Shown piece by piece: positions 16,185-24,602 of a DNA stretch of 64,000 nt. The notes below the pieces were generated by a model. It was given only the letters and a program-made list of their open reading frames with translations. It ran no database searches and was not told the origin of the DNA. The first letter of the stretch is position 1, and every line of letters begins with the position of its first letter. The DNA is from Variovorax boronicumulans (GTDB taxonomy: Bacteria; Pseudomonadota; Gammaproteobacteria; Burkholderiales; Burkholderiaceae_C): positions 310,001 through 374,000 of the forward strand of contig NZ_JAUSSG010000001.1 of the NCBI RefSeq assembly GCF_030812215.1. The letters run 5' to 3'. The position numbers were made by a program, and so were the translations under genes.

Positions 16185-17050
16185 TCCGAGAGCGCGAGGC
16201 AGGCGATCAGCACATCGATGATCGCCAGCTGCGCGAGCCGGCTGGTCATCGCCTCGGTGCGAAAGCTGGTTTCGCGCGCCATGGTGAAGAGCACCACGTC
16301 GGCAAAGGCCTGCAGCGGTGACTTGCCGAAATTGGTGATGCACACCGTCGAGGCGCCCGCCTCCTTGGCCAGTCGCGTGGCCGTGACCGTCTCGTGCGTG
16401 CTGCCAGAGTGCGAGATGGTGAGCACCGCCACCTTCGGATCGGTGAGCGAGGCGCTGATGGCCTGCACATGCGAGTCGACCACCACCTTGGCGTTCAAGC
16501 CGATGCGCAGCATGCGGTAGTGGGCGTCTTCGGCAATGGTGGCGGAGCTGCCGATGCCGTAGATCTCGATGCGCTCGGCGGCCCGGAAGAGTTTGACCGC
16601 GCGCTCCATCGCCTTTGCGTCGAGCGTGGCCTGCGTGTCGTGCAGCGTCTGCACGTTGCTCTGGAAGATCTTGCGGATCACCGCGTCGGCCTTGTCCTGC
16701 GGATCGAGGTCTTCATGGATGAACTGCACCGGCTGCACGATCTCCTGTGCGAGTGCGATCTTGATCTGCTGGAAGCCGGTGGCGCCGAGGTTCTTGCACA
16801 GGCCGACAATGCTGCCTTCGCTGGAGCCGGTGCGCTCGGCCACTTCGCTCACCGACATGTGGACCACCTCGCGTGGGTTCTTCACGATGAAGTCGGCAAT
16901 GCGCTGGCCCACCGGGCCGAGCGACGACCACAGCGTCTCGATGCGCGCGAGCACCGCCGAGACCTGGCCGTCCGGCAACTCGGGCGGCGGCATGGCGGTG
17001 GACTTGGGACTGGCGGATCGGGAGGTGCTGTTGCTGCTGTTGCGCTTCAT
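16121..17050 (-). CDS. MurR/RpiR family transcriptional regulator
   Basis: 309 residues. The N-terminal region (residues about 28-105) is the RpiR-type helix-turn-helix (SVSEVAERTGSSEGSIVGLC). The C-terminal SIS sugar-phosphate-binding domain shows IYGIGSSATIAEDA and TISHSGSTHETV. Such proteins respond to phosphosugars. It is convergent with the HAD phosphatase (64-bp overlap) and close to phnDCE, so it may control that uptake and dephosphorylation module. Confidence 0.85.
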   Translation of the reverse strand: MKRNSSNSTSRSASPKSTAMPPPELPDGQVSAVLARIETLWSSLGPVGQRIADFIVKNPREVVHMSVSEVAERTGSSEGSIVGLCKNLGATGFQQIKIALAQEIVQPVQFIHEDLDPQDKADAVIRKIFQSNVQTLHDTQATLDAKAMERAVKLFRAAERIEIYGIGSSATIAEDAHYRMLRIGLNAKVVVDSHVQAISASLTDPKVAVLTISHSGSTHETVTATRLAKEAGASTVCITNFGKSPLQAFADVVLFTMARETSFRTEAMTSRLAQLAIIDVLIACLALSDYDTSVRTLRQTFDVLSLKRY

Positions 17051-17232
17051 GGGCCGCGAGCTTACCCGCCCCCGATGGCGGTTTCATGCGGCGCGCAATG
17101 CCCGGTACCTCCCCAACGACGAAGTGATCGCTGGCGGGACGCACATCGAGATCGACCACGACATCCTGCATGCCGAATGCGACGCAAAGCCCAAGACATT
17201 CAGGATCGAATGAGGAGGCGGCCGCAGAAACG

Positions 17233-17256
17233 AAAAAACGGGCCCGAGGGCCCGTT
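17233..17256 (-). terminator. rho-independent terminator after the DUF4148-like gene
   Basis: A perfect AACGGGCC/GGCCCGTT stem with a 4-nt loop is followed on the minus strand by a run of six T residues. It lies about 30 bp after the stop of the small exported protein gene. The 230-bp stretch between this gene and the RpiR-type start holds no other gene I can support. Confidence 0.8.
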
Positions 17257-17284
17257 CTTCATGGTGCCGATCAGAGCGATCGGA

Positions 17285-17635
17285 TCAGAGGCCGGCTTGG
17301 CGCGTGAACGACACGCTGGGCTTCTTGTAGGCAGCAGGCACTTCGTCGCGATAGAACGCGCGGCGGTCCAGGCTCGCGAACGGATCGTGGGCCTTGGCAA
17401 CGGCTTCGGCCTGGACGGTCGCGCGGTTGGCGGTCGAGGTGAAAGGTTGCGCACCGGCGGTTGCGCCGTCGCCGTATTCGTTGCCGGCGCGAGCGGCGAC
17501 AACGGCTTGCGAAGCGACTTCCGCACGCGACACCGACGAGTTCACGGTGTGCACGCCGTCATAGGTTTCTGCTTGCGCACCGGCGGCAGCCAGGAGCGAG
17601 AGAGCAGCAGCAGCGAGGATCTTCGAGGCATTCAT
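17285..17635 (-). CDS. small exported DUF4148-like protein
   Basis: 116 residues from the ATG at 17635, decided by a GAAGGAG ribosome site. A signal peptide ends near AGAQAE. The mature part carries two SRAEVASQAV / NRATVQAEAV-type units and a basic C-terminus. It resembles short periplasmic proteins of Burkholderiales often labelled DUF4148, with no known function. It ends at a strong terminator and appears to be expressed alone. Confidence 0.7.
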   Translation of the reverse strand: MNASKILAAAALSLLAAAGAQAETYDGVHTVNSSVSRAEVASQAVVAARAGNEYGDGATAGAQPFTSTANRATVQAEAVAKAHDPFASLDRRAFYRDEVPAAYKKPSVSFTRQAGL

Positions 17636-17736
17636 TTCAATCTCCTTCAATCGGTTGGTTGGTGAGGAGAAGTTTGATCCTGAAGGCCTCCAAAAAACCA
17701 CGGCAAAAGGAATCGCGGCGTTCACGAGATTGAAAC

Positions 17737-17773
17737 AATCGGGGTTTGCACCGGACCGCGATGCACCCCGATT
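17737..17773 (-). terminator. hairpin after fmdB
   Basis: AATCGGGGT and ACCCCGATT pair perfectly (extended by GCA/TGC past a small bulge) shortly after the fmdB stop. On the minus strand it is followed by GTTTC, so it is a weak terminator or an mRNA-end stabiliser for the urt-fmd operon. Confidence 0.4.
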
Positions 17774-17786
17774 TGCGACGGCGACC

Positions 17787-18131
17787 CTAATGCGAAATCA
17801 TCCACGGCCGCTTCGATGGCGCCGACTTCGCACCGTTCGACGCGGTCACCGTCGCACTGCGGCGGGACGATCCCGAGCAGCAGCCGCAGCCCGCCGGATG
17901 CTTGAAGCGCGCGTAGTCGCGGGAGCTGCCGGGCTCGTGCCGCGCGCGTTCGTTGGTCTCCATGGCACTGCGCGTGCCCGAAGCCATCAACGCGAGCCGC
18001 GGTGCGGCCGAAAGTACACGCGGCGAGGCGCTTCCGCAGTCGGGGCACGCAGCCGGTTCGTCGCGCTGGCCCGAAGGCCGCAGTGCATCGAAACCGCCGC
18101 ATTGCCCGCAGGCGTAGTCGTAGGTCGGCAT
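17787..18131 (-). CDS. fmdB: FmdB family zinc-ribbon protein
   Basis: 114 residues. It starts with the FmdB signature MPTYDYACGQCG and a second knuckle CPDCG, a four-Cys zinc ribbon. The C-terminal half is low-complexity but ends with HPAGCGCCSGS. FmdB was named as a putative regulator of the formamidase operon; its real role is unsettled. The gene starts 14 bp after fmdA, as in other fmdAB operons. Confidence 0.85.
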   Translation of the reverse strand: MPTYDYACGQCGGFDALRPSGQRDEPAACPDCGSASPRVLSAAPRLALMASGTRSAMETNERARHEPGSSRDYARFKHPAGCGCCSGSSRRSATVTASNGAKSAPSKRPWMISH

Positions 18132-18145
18132 GGCTTTTTTCTTCT

Positions 18146-19378
18146 TCAGCGCAGGTCGTGCGACAGCGGCATGTCGATGCTGCCGTCGATCATCTTCACC
18201 GGGCCCGAGGCGTTCGGGTTGATGTCGAAGTCGAAGATGCCCGTGGGCAGCCACAGGGTCGCACATGAATTCGGCACGTCGACCACACCGCTGATGTGGC
18301 CTTGCACCGGTGCCGTACCGAGGATCGAATAAGCCTGCGCGCCCGAGTAGCCGAACTTCTTCAGGTACTCGATGGCGTTGAGGCAGGCCTGGCGATAGGC
18401 CACGTTCACGTCGAGGTAATGTTGCTTCCCGCTCTCGTCGACCGAGATGCCTTCGAAGATCAGGTAGTCGTTGTATTGCGGCGTGATCGGGCTGGGCTTG
18501 AAGATCGGGTTCTTGATGCCGTACTTGGCCATGCCGCCCTTGATGAGTGTGACCTTCATGTGCACCCAGCCGGCCATCTCGATGGCGCCGCAGAAGGTGA
18601 TCTCGCCATCGCCCTGGCTGAAGTGCAGGTCGCCCACGCTCAGGCCCGCGCCGTCGACATACACCGGGAAAAACACCTTCGAGCCGCGTGACAGGTCCTT
18701 GATGTCGCAGTTGCCGCCGTGCTCGCGCGGCGGCACTGTGCGTGCGCCTTCCGCTGCGGCCTTGGCGCGTGCTTCGCCGGTCATCTTGCCCATGTGGGCG
18801 GTGCCGGCGAACGGCGGATTCGCGAGGCCCGGCACGCGGTCCGGATCGGTGGCGATGAGTGCCTTCTCGCGCTCGTTCCACATGTCGAGCATCGGCTTGT
18901 CGGGCAGGCAGCCGATGAGGCCGGGATGGATCAGCCCCGCAAAGTTGACGCCCGGAATGTGGCGCGAGCTCGTGAACATGCCCTTGAAATCCCAGATCGA
19001 TTTCTGCGCTTCCGGAAAGTGATCGGTGAGGAAACCACCGCCGTTCTTCTTGGAGAAGAAGCCGTTGAAGCCCCAGAGGCTGTCTTGCTTGGCGCCGATG
19101 TCCAGCAGGTCGACCACCAGCAGGTCGCCCGGCTCCGCGCCCTTCACGCCCACCGGGCCCGAGAGGTAGTGCACCGTGCTCAGGTCGATGTCGCGCACGT
19201 CGTCGGCGCTGTCGTTGTTCTTGATGAAGCCGCCGGTCCAGTCGAAGGTCTCCAGGATGAAGTCGTCGCCCGGGTTGACCCAGCAGGCCATCGGAATGTC
19301 CGGGTGCCAGCGGTTGTGGATGTTCTCGTTCTCCGTGGGCGATTTGGTCAGGTCGACCTTGATCAGCGTGTCCGTCAT
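18146..19378 (-). CDS. fmdA: formamidase
   Basis: 410 residues, the usual length of FmdA. The acetamidase/formamidase family is recognised by the N-terminal WHPDIP, the central GGNCDIKDL (metal/active-site region) and VHMKVTLIKGG. It hydrolyses formamide to formate and ammonia in the cytoplasm. It sits 27 bp downstream of urtE in one operon, so the ABC transporter encoded there may import formamide or other short amides as well as urea. No urease genes are in the window. Confidence 0.93.
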   Translation of the reverse strand: MTDTLIKVDLTKSPTENENIHNRWHPDIPMACWVNPGDDFILETFDWTGGFIKNNDSADDVRDIDLSTVHYLSGPVGVKGAEPGDLLVVDLLDIGAKQDSLWGFNGFFSKKNGGGFLTDHFPEAQKSIWDFKGMFTSSRHIPGVNFAGLIHPGLIGCLPDKPMLDMWNEREKALIATDPDRVPGLANPPFAGTAHMGKMTGEARAKAAAEGARTVPPREHGGNCDIKDLSRGSKVFFPVYVDGAGLSVGDLHFSQGDGEITFCGAIEMAGWVHMKVTLIKGGMAKYGIKNPIFKPSPITPQYNDYLIFEGISVDESGKQHYLDVNVAYRQACLNAIEYLKKFGYSGAQAYSILGTAPVQGHISGVVDVPNSCATLWLPTGIFDFDINPNASGPVKMIDGSIDMPLSHDLR

Positions 19379-19405
19379 TTGCAGTGGCTCCTGGTTGGGT
19401 TGTGG

Positions 19406-20107
19406 TTAGACAGAGAGATAGGCCTTGATGTGATCCACATCGGTCTTGTCGCGCGCGGTCTCGTGCACGAGGCGGCCGCCTTCGATGACGAACAGCCGGT
19501 CGGCCACGTCCATCGCGAAACTCAGCACCTGCTCGGACACGACGATGGTGATGCCGCGGAGCTTGCGGATCTCGTTGAGTGCCTTGGCGATGTCCTTGAT
19601 GATCGAAGGCTGGATGCCTTCGGTGGGCTCGTCTAGCAGCAACACCTTGGGGTCGGTGACGAGCGCGCGCGCAATCGCCAATTGCTGCTGCTGGCCGCCC
19701 GAGAGGTTGCCGCCCTTGCGGCGCTTCATGTCCCACAGCACGGGGAAGAGCGCATAGATTTCTTCGGGGATGCGCTTGGTCTTCGAGTTCTCCAGGCCGG
19801 TCTGGATGTTCTCTTCCACCGTCAGCGTCGGGAAAATCATCCGCCCCTGCGGCACGTACGCAATGCCCTTGGCCACGCGCCGAAAACTCTCGTCGCGCGA
19901 CACGTCCTGCCCCGCGACCTCGATGCGTCCGCTCTTGATCGGCAGCACGCCCATCAGGCTCTTGAACAGCGTGGTCTTGCCCATGCCGTTGCGGCCCATG
20001 ATCGCGACGGTTTCGTTGGCATGGCCCACGAACGAGATGCCGTGCAGCGCCTCGCTCTGGCCGTAGGCGGTGTGCAGGTCGTCGACCTTCAGCATGATGT
20101 TGCTCAT
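19406..20107 (-). CDS. urtE: urea/amide ABC transporter ATP-binding protein UrtE
   Basis: 233 residues. It has the Walker A motif GRNGMGKTT, signature LSGGQQQQL and Walker B VLLLDEP followed by TEGIQP, the phrase typical of LivF/UrtE-type ATPases. It belongs to the hydrophobic-amino-acid transporter class. It lies 3 bp after urtD, so it is translationally linked. Confidence 0.92.
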   Translation of the reverse strand: MSNIMLKVDDLHTAYGQSEALHGISFVGHANETVAIMGRNGMGKTTLFKSLMGVLPIKSGRIEVAGQDVSRDESFRRVAKGIAYVPQGRMIFPTLTVEENIQTGLENSKTKRIPEEIYALFPVLWDMKRRKGGNLSGGQQQQLAIARALVTDPKVLLLDEPTEGIQPSIIKDIAKALNEIRKLRGITIVVSEQVLSFAMDVADRLFVIEGGRLVHETARDKTDVDHIKAYLSV

Positions 20108-20110
20108 GGT

Positions 20111-20854
<744 letters not shown>

Positions 20855-20868
20855 GAGGGTGTTCCGGT

Positions 20869-22065
20869 TCAGGCGCGCTGGCTGCCGACACCTTCGGGCA
20901 GTTGGGGTTCGGGTGATGCGGTCGACGGGGTCGGTGGTGTCATCGGCATGGCGGGCGGCGGCTGCACCGCGGCCTCGCGCAGCGCCTGGCGGCGGCCCTT
21001 CCACCAAGGCTTGATCTTTTCGTCCCACAGGCCTGCGAGCCCCATGGGGAAAGCCATCGTCACCCCGATGAAGAGCCCGGCCATCAGGAACAGCCACAGG
21101 TCCGGAAAGCTCTCGGAGAACAGCGTCTTGCCCGCATTCACCAGCAGCGCGCCATACACCGCCCCCACCAGGCTCATGCGTCCGCCGACCGCGCAGAAGA
21201 TCACCATCTCGATGGACGGCACGATGCCCACGAAGCTCGGCGACATGAAGCCCACCTGCAGCGCGAACATCGCGCCGCCGATGCCCGAGAGCCCGGCCGC
21301 CAGGCAGAAGATGAAGACCTTGAAATTCGACACGTCGTAGCCCGAGAAGCGCACCCGGTCTTCCTTGTCGCGCATCGCGAGCAGCAGCGTGCCCAGCTTG
21401 CTGGTCTGGATCCAGCGGCACAGCACGATGCTCGCGACCAGCAAACCCACGCAGACGTAATAAAGGATGTACTTGGCGCCGTCGGTGCGCGTGTCCCATC
21501 CCAGCATCGTCTTCAGGTCGGTCATGCCGTTGACGCCGCCCGTGTACCCCTGCTGGCCGATGATGAGCACGGTGCAGATCAGCGCCACCGCCTGCGTGAT
21601 GATCGCGAAGTACACGCCGCCCACGCGGCGCTTGAACATCGCAAAGCTCACGAGCCAGGCCAGTGCCATCGGCGCGAGCACCACCAGCGCAAGGCTCAGC
21701 GGCAGGCTCTTGAACGGCAGCCACAGCGTGGGCAGCTCGGTGATCTGGTTCCAGTCCATGAAGTCCGGGATGCCGGGCGTCGACTGGATCTTGGTGGTGA
21801 TCGGGTCGGAGGCTTCGAGCTTGAGGAACATCGCCATCGCATAGCCGCCGATGCCGAAGAACACGCCCTGCCCCAGGCTCAGCACGCCGCCGTAGCCCCA
21901 CACCATCACGAGCCCCACGGCGACGAACGCGTAGGTGAGGTACTTGCCCACTAGGTTGAGGCGAAAGATGTCGAGCGAGAGCGGCAGCACGACCGCCAGC
22001 AGCAGCACCAGGAGCAGCAGGCTGCCCAGCTGGTAGCGCAGGATCGAGGCCTTGATGAAATTCAT
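20869..22065 (-). CDS. urtC: urea/amide ABC transporter permease UrtC
   Basis: 398 residues from the ATG at 22065. LivM-type permease with about 10 membrane helices, GQGVFFGIGGYAMAM near residue 66 and RDKEDRVRFSGYD in the cytoplasmic coupling loop. It ends in a Pro/Thr/Ser-rich tail of about 35 residues that is probably not structural. It pairs with UrtB. Confidence 0.92.
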   Translation of the reverse strand: MNFIKASILRYQLGSLLLLVLLLAVVLPLSLDIFRLNLVGKYLTYAFVAVGLVMVWGYGGVLSLGQGVFFGIGGYAMAMFLKLEASDPITTKIQSTPGIPDFMDWNQITELPTLWLPFKSLPLSLALVVLAPMALAWLVSFAMFKRRVGGVYFAIITQAVALICTVLIIGQQGYTGGVNGMTDLKTMLGWDTRTDGAKYILYYVCVGLLVASIVLCRWIQTSKLGTLLLAMRDKEDRVRFSGYDVSNFKVFIFCLAAGLSGIGGAMFALQVGFMSPSFVGIVPSIEMVIFCAVGGRMSLVGAVYGALLVNAGKTLFSESFPDLWLFLMAGLFIGVTMAFPMGLAGLWDEKIKPWWKGRRQALREAAVQPPPAMPMTPPTPSTASPEPQLPEGVGSQRA

Positions 22066-22094
22066 CGGAACGTTCTCCAAAACAGGAATCGGGT

Positions 22095-23009
22095 TCAGCG
22101 GCGGACTTTTACGGCGAACAGGCCTTGAGGACGCATCATCAAAATCAGCACGATCAGCGAGAGCGTCAGCACCTTGGCCATCGAGCCGGTCATGAAGAAC
22201 TCGGAGATCGATTGCGTCTGCGCAATGCCGAACGCAGAGACCACGGTGCCCAGCAAGCTCGCGGCGCCGCCGAAGGTGACGACCAGGAACGCGTCGACGA
22301 TGTAGAGCGAGCCCGAGGTCGGCCCGGTCGAGCCGATGGTGGTGAAGGCCGCGCCCGCGATGCCGGCAATGCCGCAGCCGATGGCGAAGGTCAGGCGGTC
22401 GGTTTTCTTCGTGTCGATGCCGGTGGCGTTGGCCATCGTGCGGTTGGCCACGGTGGCCCGCACCCTGAGCCCCCATCGGCTCTTGTGCAGCGCGATGAGC
22501 ACCCCGGCCGTGACCAGCCCGGTGAGCGCGAGCACGAAGAGGCCGTTGATCGGAATGTCCAGGCCTTCATGCGGCGTCCAGGAACCCATGATCCATTCGG
22601 GCAGCGTGGGGCTCACTTCCTTCGGGCCGATGAAGGTGCGAAAGAGCTGCTGCAGCCCCAGGCTCACGCCCCAGGTGGCGAGCAGCGTGTCGAGCGGGCG
22701 CTTGTAGAGATGGCGGATCAGCACCCACTCCACGATCCAGCCGACGATGAAGGCGAACACGAACGCCAGCCCGATGGCAATCGGAAAGTAATACGGCATG
22801 AACGCGGGCGCCATCCGCTCCGTCACCTGCGCGGCCAGGTAGATCGAATAGGCGCCGATGGTCATGAACTCGCCATGCGCCATGTTGATGACGCCCATCT
22901 GCCCGAAGATGATCGCGAGGCCCAGGCCCATGAGCAGCAGCACCGCGAAGAGGCTCAGCCCCGCGAAGCCCTGCATGAGGCCGATGTTCATCATGTCCGA
23001 CAGAGTCAT
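22095..23009 (-). CDS. urtB: urea/amide ABC transporter permease UrtB
   Basis: 304 residues from the ATG at 23009. LivH-type permease with GQMGVINMAHGEFMTIGAY, the motif shared by all UrtB proteins, and a coupling loop VRATVANRTMANATGI. It lacks the long N-terminal periplasmic extension that some UrtB proteins carry. It is separated from urtA by 77 bp containing a hairpin, which may lower downstream expression relative to the binding protein. Confidence 0.92.
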   Translation of the reverse strand: MTLSDMMNIGLMQGFAGLSLFAVLLLMGLGLAIIFGQMGVINMAHGEFMTIGAYSIYLAAQVTERMAPAFMPYYFPIAIGLAFVFAFIVGWIVEWVLIRHLYKRPLDTLLATWGVSLGLQQLFRTFIGPKEVSPTLPEWIMGSWTPHEGLDIPINGLFVLALTGLVTAGVLIALHKSRWGLRVRATVANRTMANATGIDTKKTDRLTFAIGCGIAGIAGAAFTTIGSTGPTSGSLYIVDAFLVVTFGGAASLLGTVVSAFGIAQTQSISEFFMTGSMAKVLTLSLIVLILMMRPQGLFAVKVRR

Positions 23010-23040
23010 GGCGGAAGTTCCGGAGTGTTGGAGTTGCTCC

Positions 23041-23062
23041 CCCTCCCGCACGCGGGAGAGGG
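23041..23062. repeat. REP-like intergenic hairpin between urtA and urtB
   Basis: CCCTCCCGC pairs with GCGGGA(g)GGG around a 2-nt spacer, flanked by CTCC and GGTTGGAGTG. This looks like the dispersed GC-rich CCCTC..GAGGG palindromes often found between genes in beta- and gammaproteobacteria. In an operon it may act as an mRNA stabiliser that favours urtA. Family membership is from memory, not a search. Confidence 0.45.
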
Positions 23063-23086
23063 TTGGAGTGAAGGCCGACGGCCTGC

Positions 23087-24361
23087 TTACTGGTAGCCCT
23101 TGGGAAACGGATCCGGCTTGATCAGCTCGGCCGATTCGGCAACCACCTTGAACGTCCCGTCGAGCTGCCCCTGCCCGATGCGCGCCTTGCTCCACAGGTG
23201 ATGGTTCGCATCCAGCTTCACGTAGCCCTCGGGCGCCGTCTTCAGCTCGATGCCAGGCGAACCCGCCACGACCTTGTCCACGTCGAAGCTGCCAGCCTTC
23301 TCCACCGCGGCCTTCCACAGCCACGGTCCGAGGTAGCCGGCCTGCGTCACGTCGCCGATCACCGCATCCTTGCCGTACTTCGCCTTGAACGCCGCCACGA
23401 ACTTCTTGTTGTTCTCGTTGTCCAGCGACTGGAAGTACTTCATCGACGAATAGAAGCCCGCGAAGTTCTCGCCGCCCACGCCGGTCATTTCGTCCTCGGT
23501 CACGGCCAGCGTCAGCAGGAACTGCTTGTCGCCGGTGATGCCCGCGGCCTTCAACTGCTTGTAGAAAGCGACGTTCGAGCCGCCCACCACGGCCGCGAAG
23601 ATGCAGTCGGGCTTGGCCACCTTGATCTTGTTGATCAGCGAGTTGAAGTTGGTGTGGCCCAGCGGGTAGTACTCCTCGCCCTTGACCGAACCCTTCTGGA
23701 AATTCTCGATGTGCTTGCGCGCGATCTTCATCGAGGTGCGCGGCCAGATGTAGTCGGAGCCGACTAGGAAGAAGGTCTTGGCCTTCTTCTCCTTTGCGCC
23801 CCAATCGAGGCCCCAGATGATCTGCTGCGTGGCCTCTTGCCCCGTGTAGATCACGTTCTTGCTCTGCTCCAGACCTTCGTAGAAGGTCGGGTAGTACAGC
23901 AGGCCGTTTTCCTTCTCGAAAACCGGCAGCACCGCCTTGCGCGAGGCGCTGGTCCAGCAGCCGAAGACGGCGGCGCAGTGGTCGTTGACCAGGAGCTTCT
24001 TCGACTTCTCGGCGAAAGTAGGCCAGTCGGAGGCGCCGTCTTCCTTGATGACCTTGATCTTGCGGCCCAGCACGCCGCCCATGGCGTTGATCTGGTCGAT
24101 GGCGAGCTGCTCGGCCTGGATGGAGCCGGTCTCCGAGATGGCCATCGTGCCGGTGGACGAATGCAGCTGGCCCACCGTGACCTCGGTGTCGGTCACCGCG
24201 AGCTTGGTGGTGTTGACCTTGGCGGTGGGGAACTGCGACTGGCCGAAGCTCAGGCCGCTCAGGCCCATCACGGGCAAGGCGGCGGCGCCCTGCAACAGGC
24301 GGCGACGGCGCAAGGCCACGGCATCGAAAGCATCACGAGGGGGATCGGAATCACGCGACAT
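23087..24361 (-). CDS. urtA: urea/amide ABC transporter substrate-binding protein UrtA
   Basis: 424 residues from the ATG at 24361 (GGAG upstream). The N-terminus has four Arg before a hydrophobic stretch (RRRRLLQGAAALPVMGL), suggesting a Tat-like or Sec signal. The type I periplasmic binding fold shows VGQLHSSTGTMAISE, FGCWTSASRKAVLPVFE and GLLYYPTFYEG, all hallmarks of UrtA/FmdD proteins that bind urea or short amides. It is the first gene of the operon and is divergent from the NCS1-kinase fusion. Confidence 0.93.
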   Translation of the reverse strand: MSRDSDPPRDAFDAVALRRRRLLQGAAALPVMGLSGLSFGQSQFPTAKVNTTKLAVTDTEVTVGQLHSSTGTMAISETGSIQAEQLAIDQINAMGGVLGRKIKVIKEDGASDWPTFAEKSKKLLVNDHCAAVFGCWTSASRKAVLPVFEKENGLLYYPTFYEGLEQSKNVIYTGQEATQQIIWGLDWGAKEKKAKTFFLVGSDYIWPRTSMKIARKHIENFQKGSVKGEEYYPLGHTNFNSLINKIKVAKPDCIFAAVVGGSNVAFYKQLKAAGITGDKQFLLTLAVTEDEMTGVGGENFAGFYSSMKYFQSLDNENNKKFVAAFKAKYGKDAVIGDVTQAGYLGPWLWKAAVEKAGSFDVDKVVAGSPGIELKTAPEGYVKLDANHHLWSKARIGQGQLDGTFKVVAESAELIKPDPFPKGYQ

Positions 24362-24473
24362 CAGGAACTCCAGGCAGGTTGAAAAATGAGTTGACCGCGC
24401 ACCATCGCAGTGCATCGGACGGTGCCCCGAGCACCATGGCTGGTACTTTAGAAATCACTTGCGTACTGGCGAA

Positions 24474-24489
24474 TACGTCATTCAACGTA
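24474..24489. promoter_or_regulatory. candidate operator in the urtA / sensor-kinase divergent region
   Basis: TACGT-N6-ACGTA is a perfect inverted repeat, with a further CGTA half-site at 24462-24465. It lies about midway between the two divergent start codons (24361 and 24603). The obvious candidate ligand is the LuxR-type response regulator encoded at 27973-28896; binding is inferred. Confidence 0.45.
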
Positions 24490-24602
24490 GCGGCGGGAAA
24501 CCGCCTTGCCCGCAGACTCGCAAGCCGGCCACGGGGGAAGAAGGCACAGGGAGCGCTTCTTGCTGTACCTGCCGCATGCCACCGCCGCCGCGAGAACCCG
24601 CC

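Noticed and set aside
17049..17213. 54-codon plus-strand ORF divergent from the RpiR-type gene
   Set aside because: The C-terminal half looks protein-like, but there is no ribosome site, its start lies inside the regulator start region, and no family is recognised.
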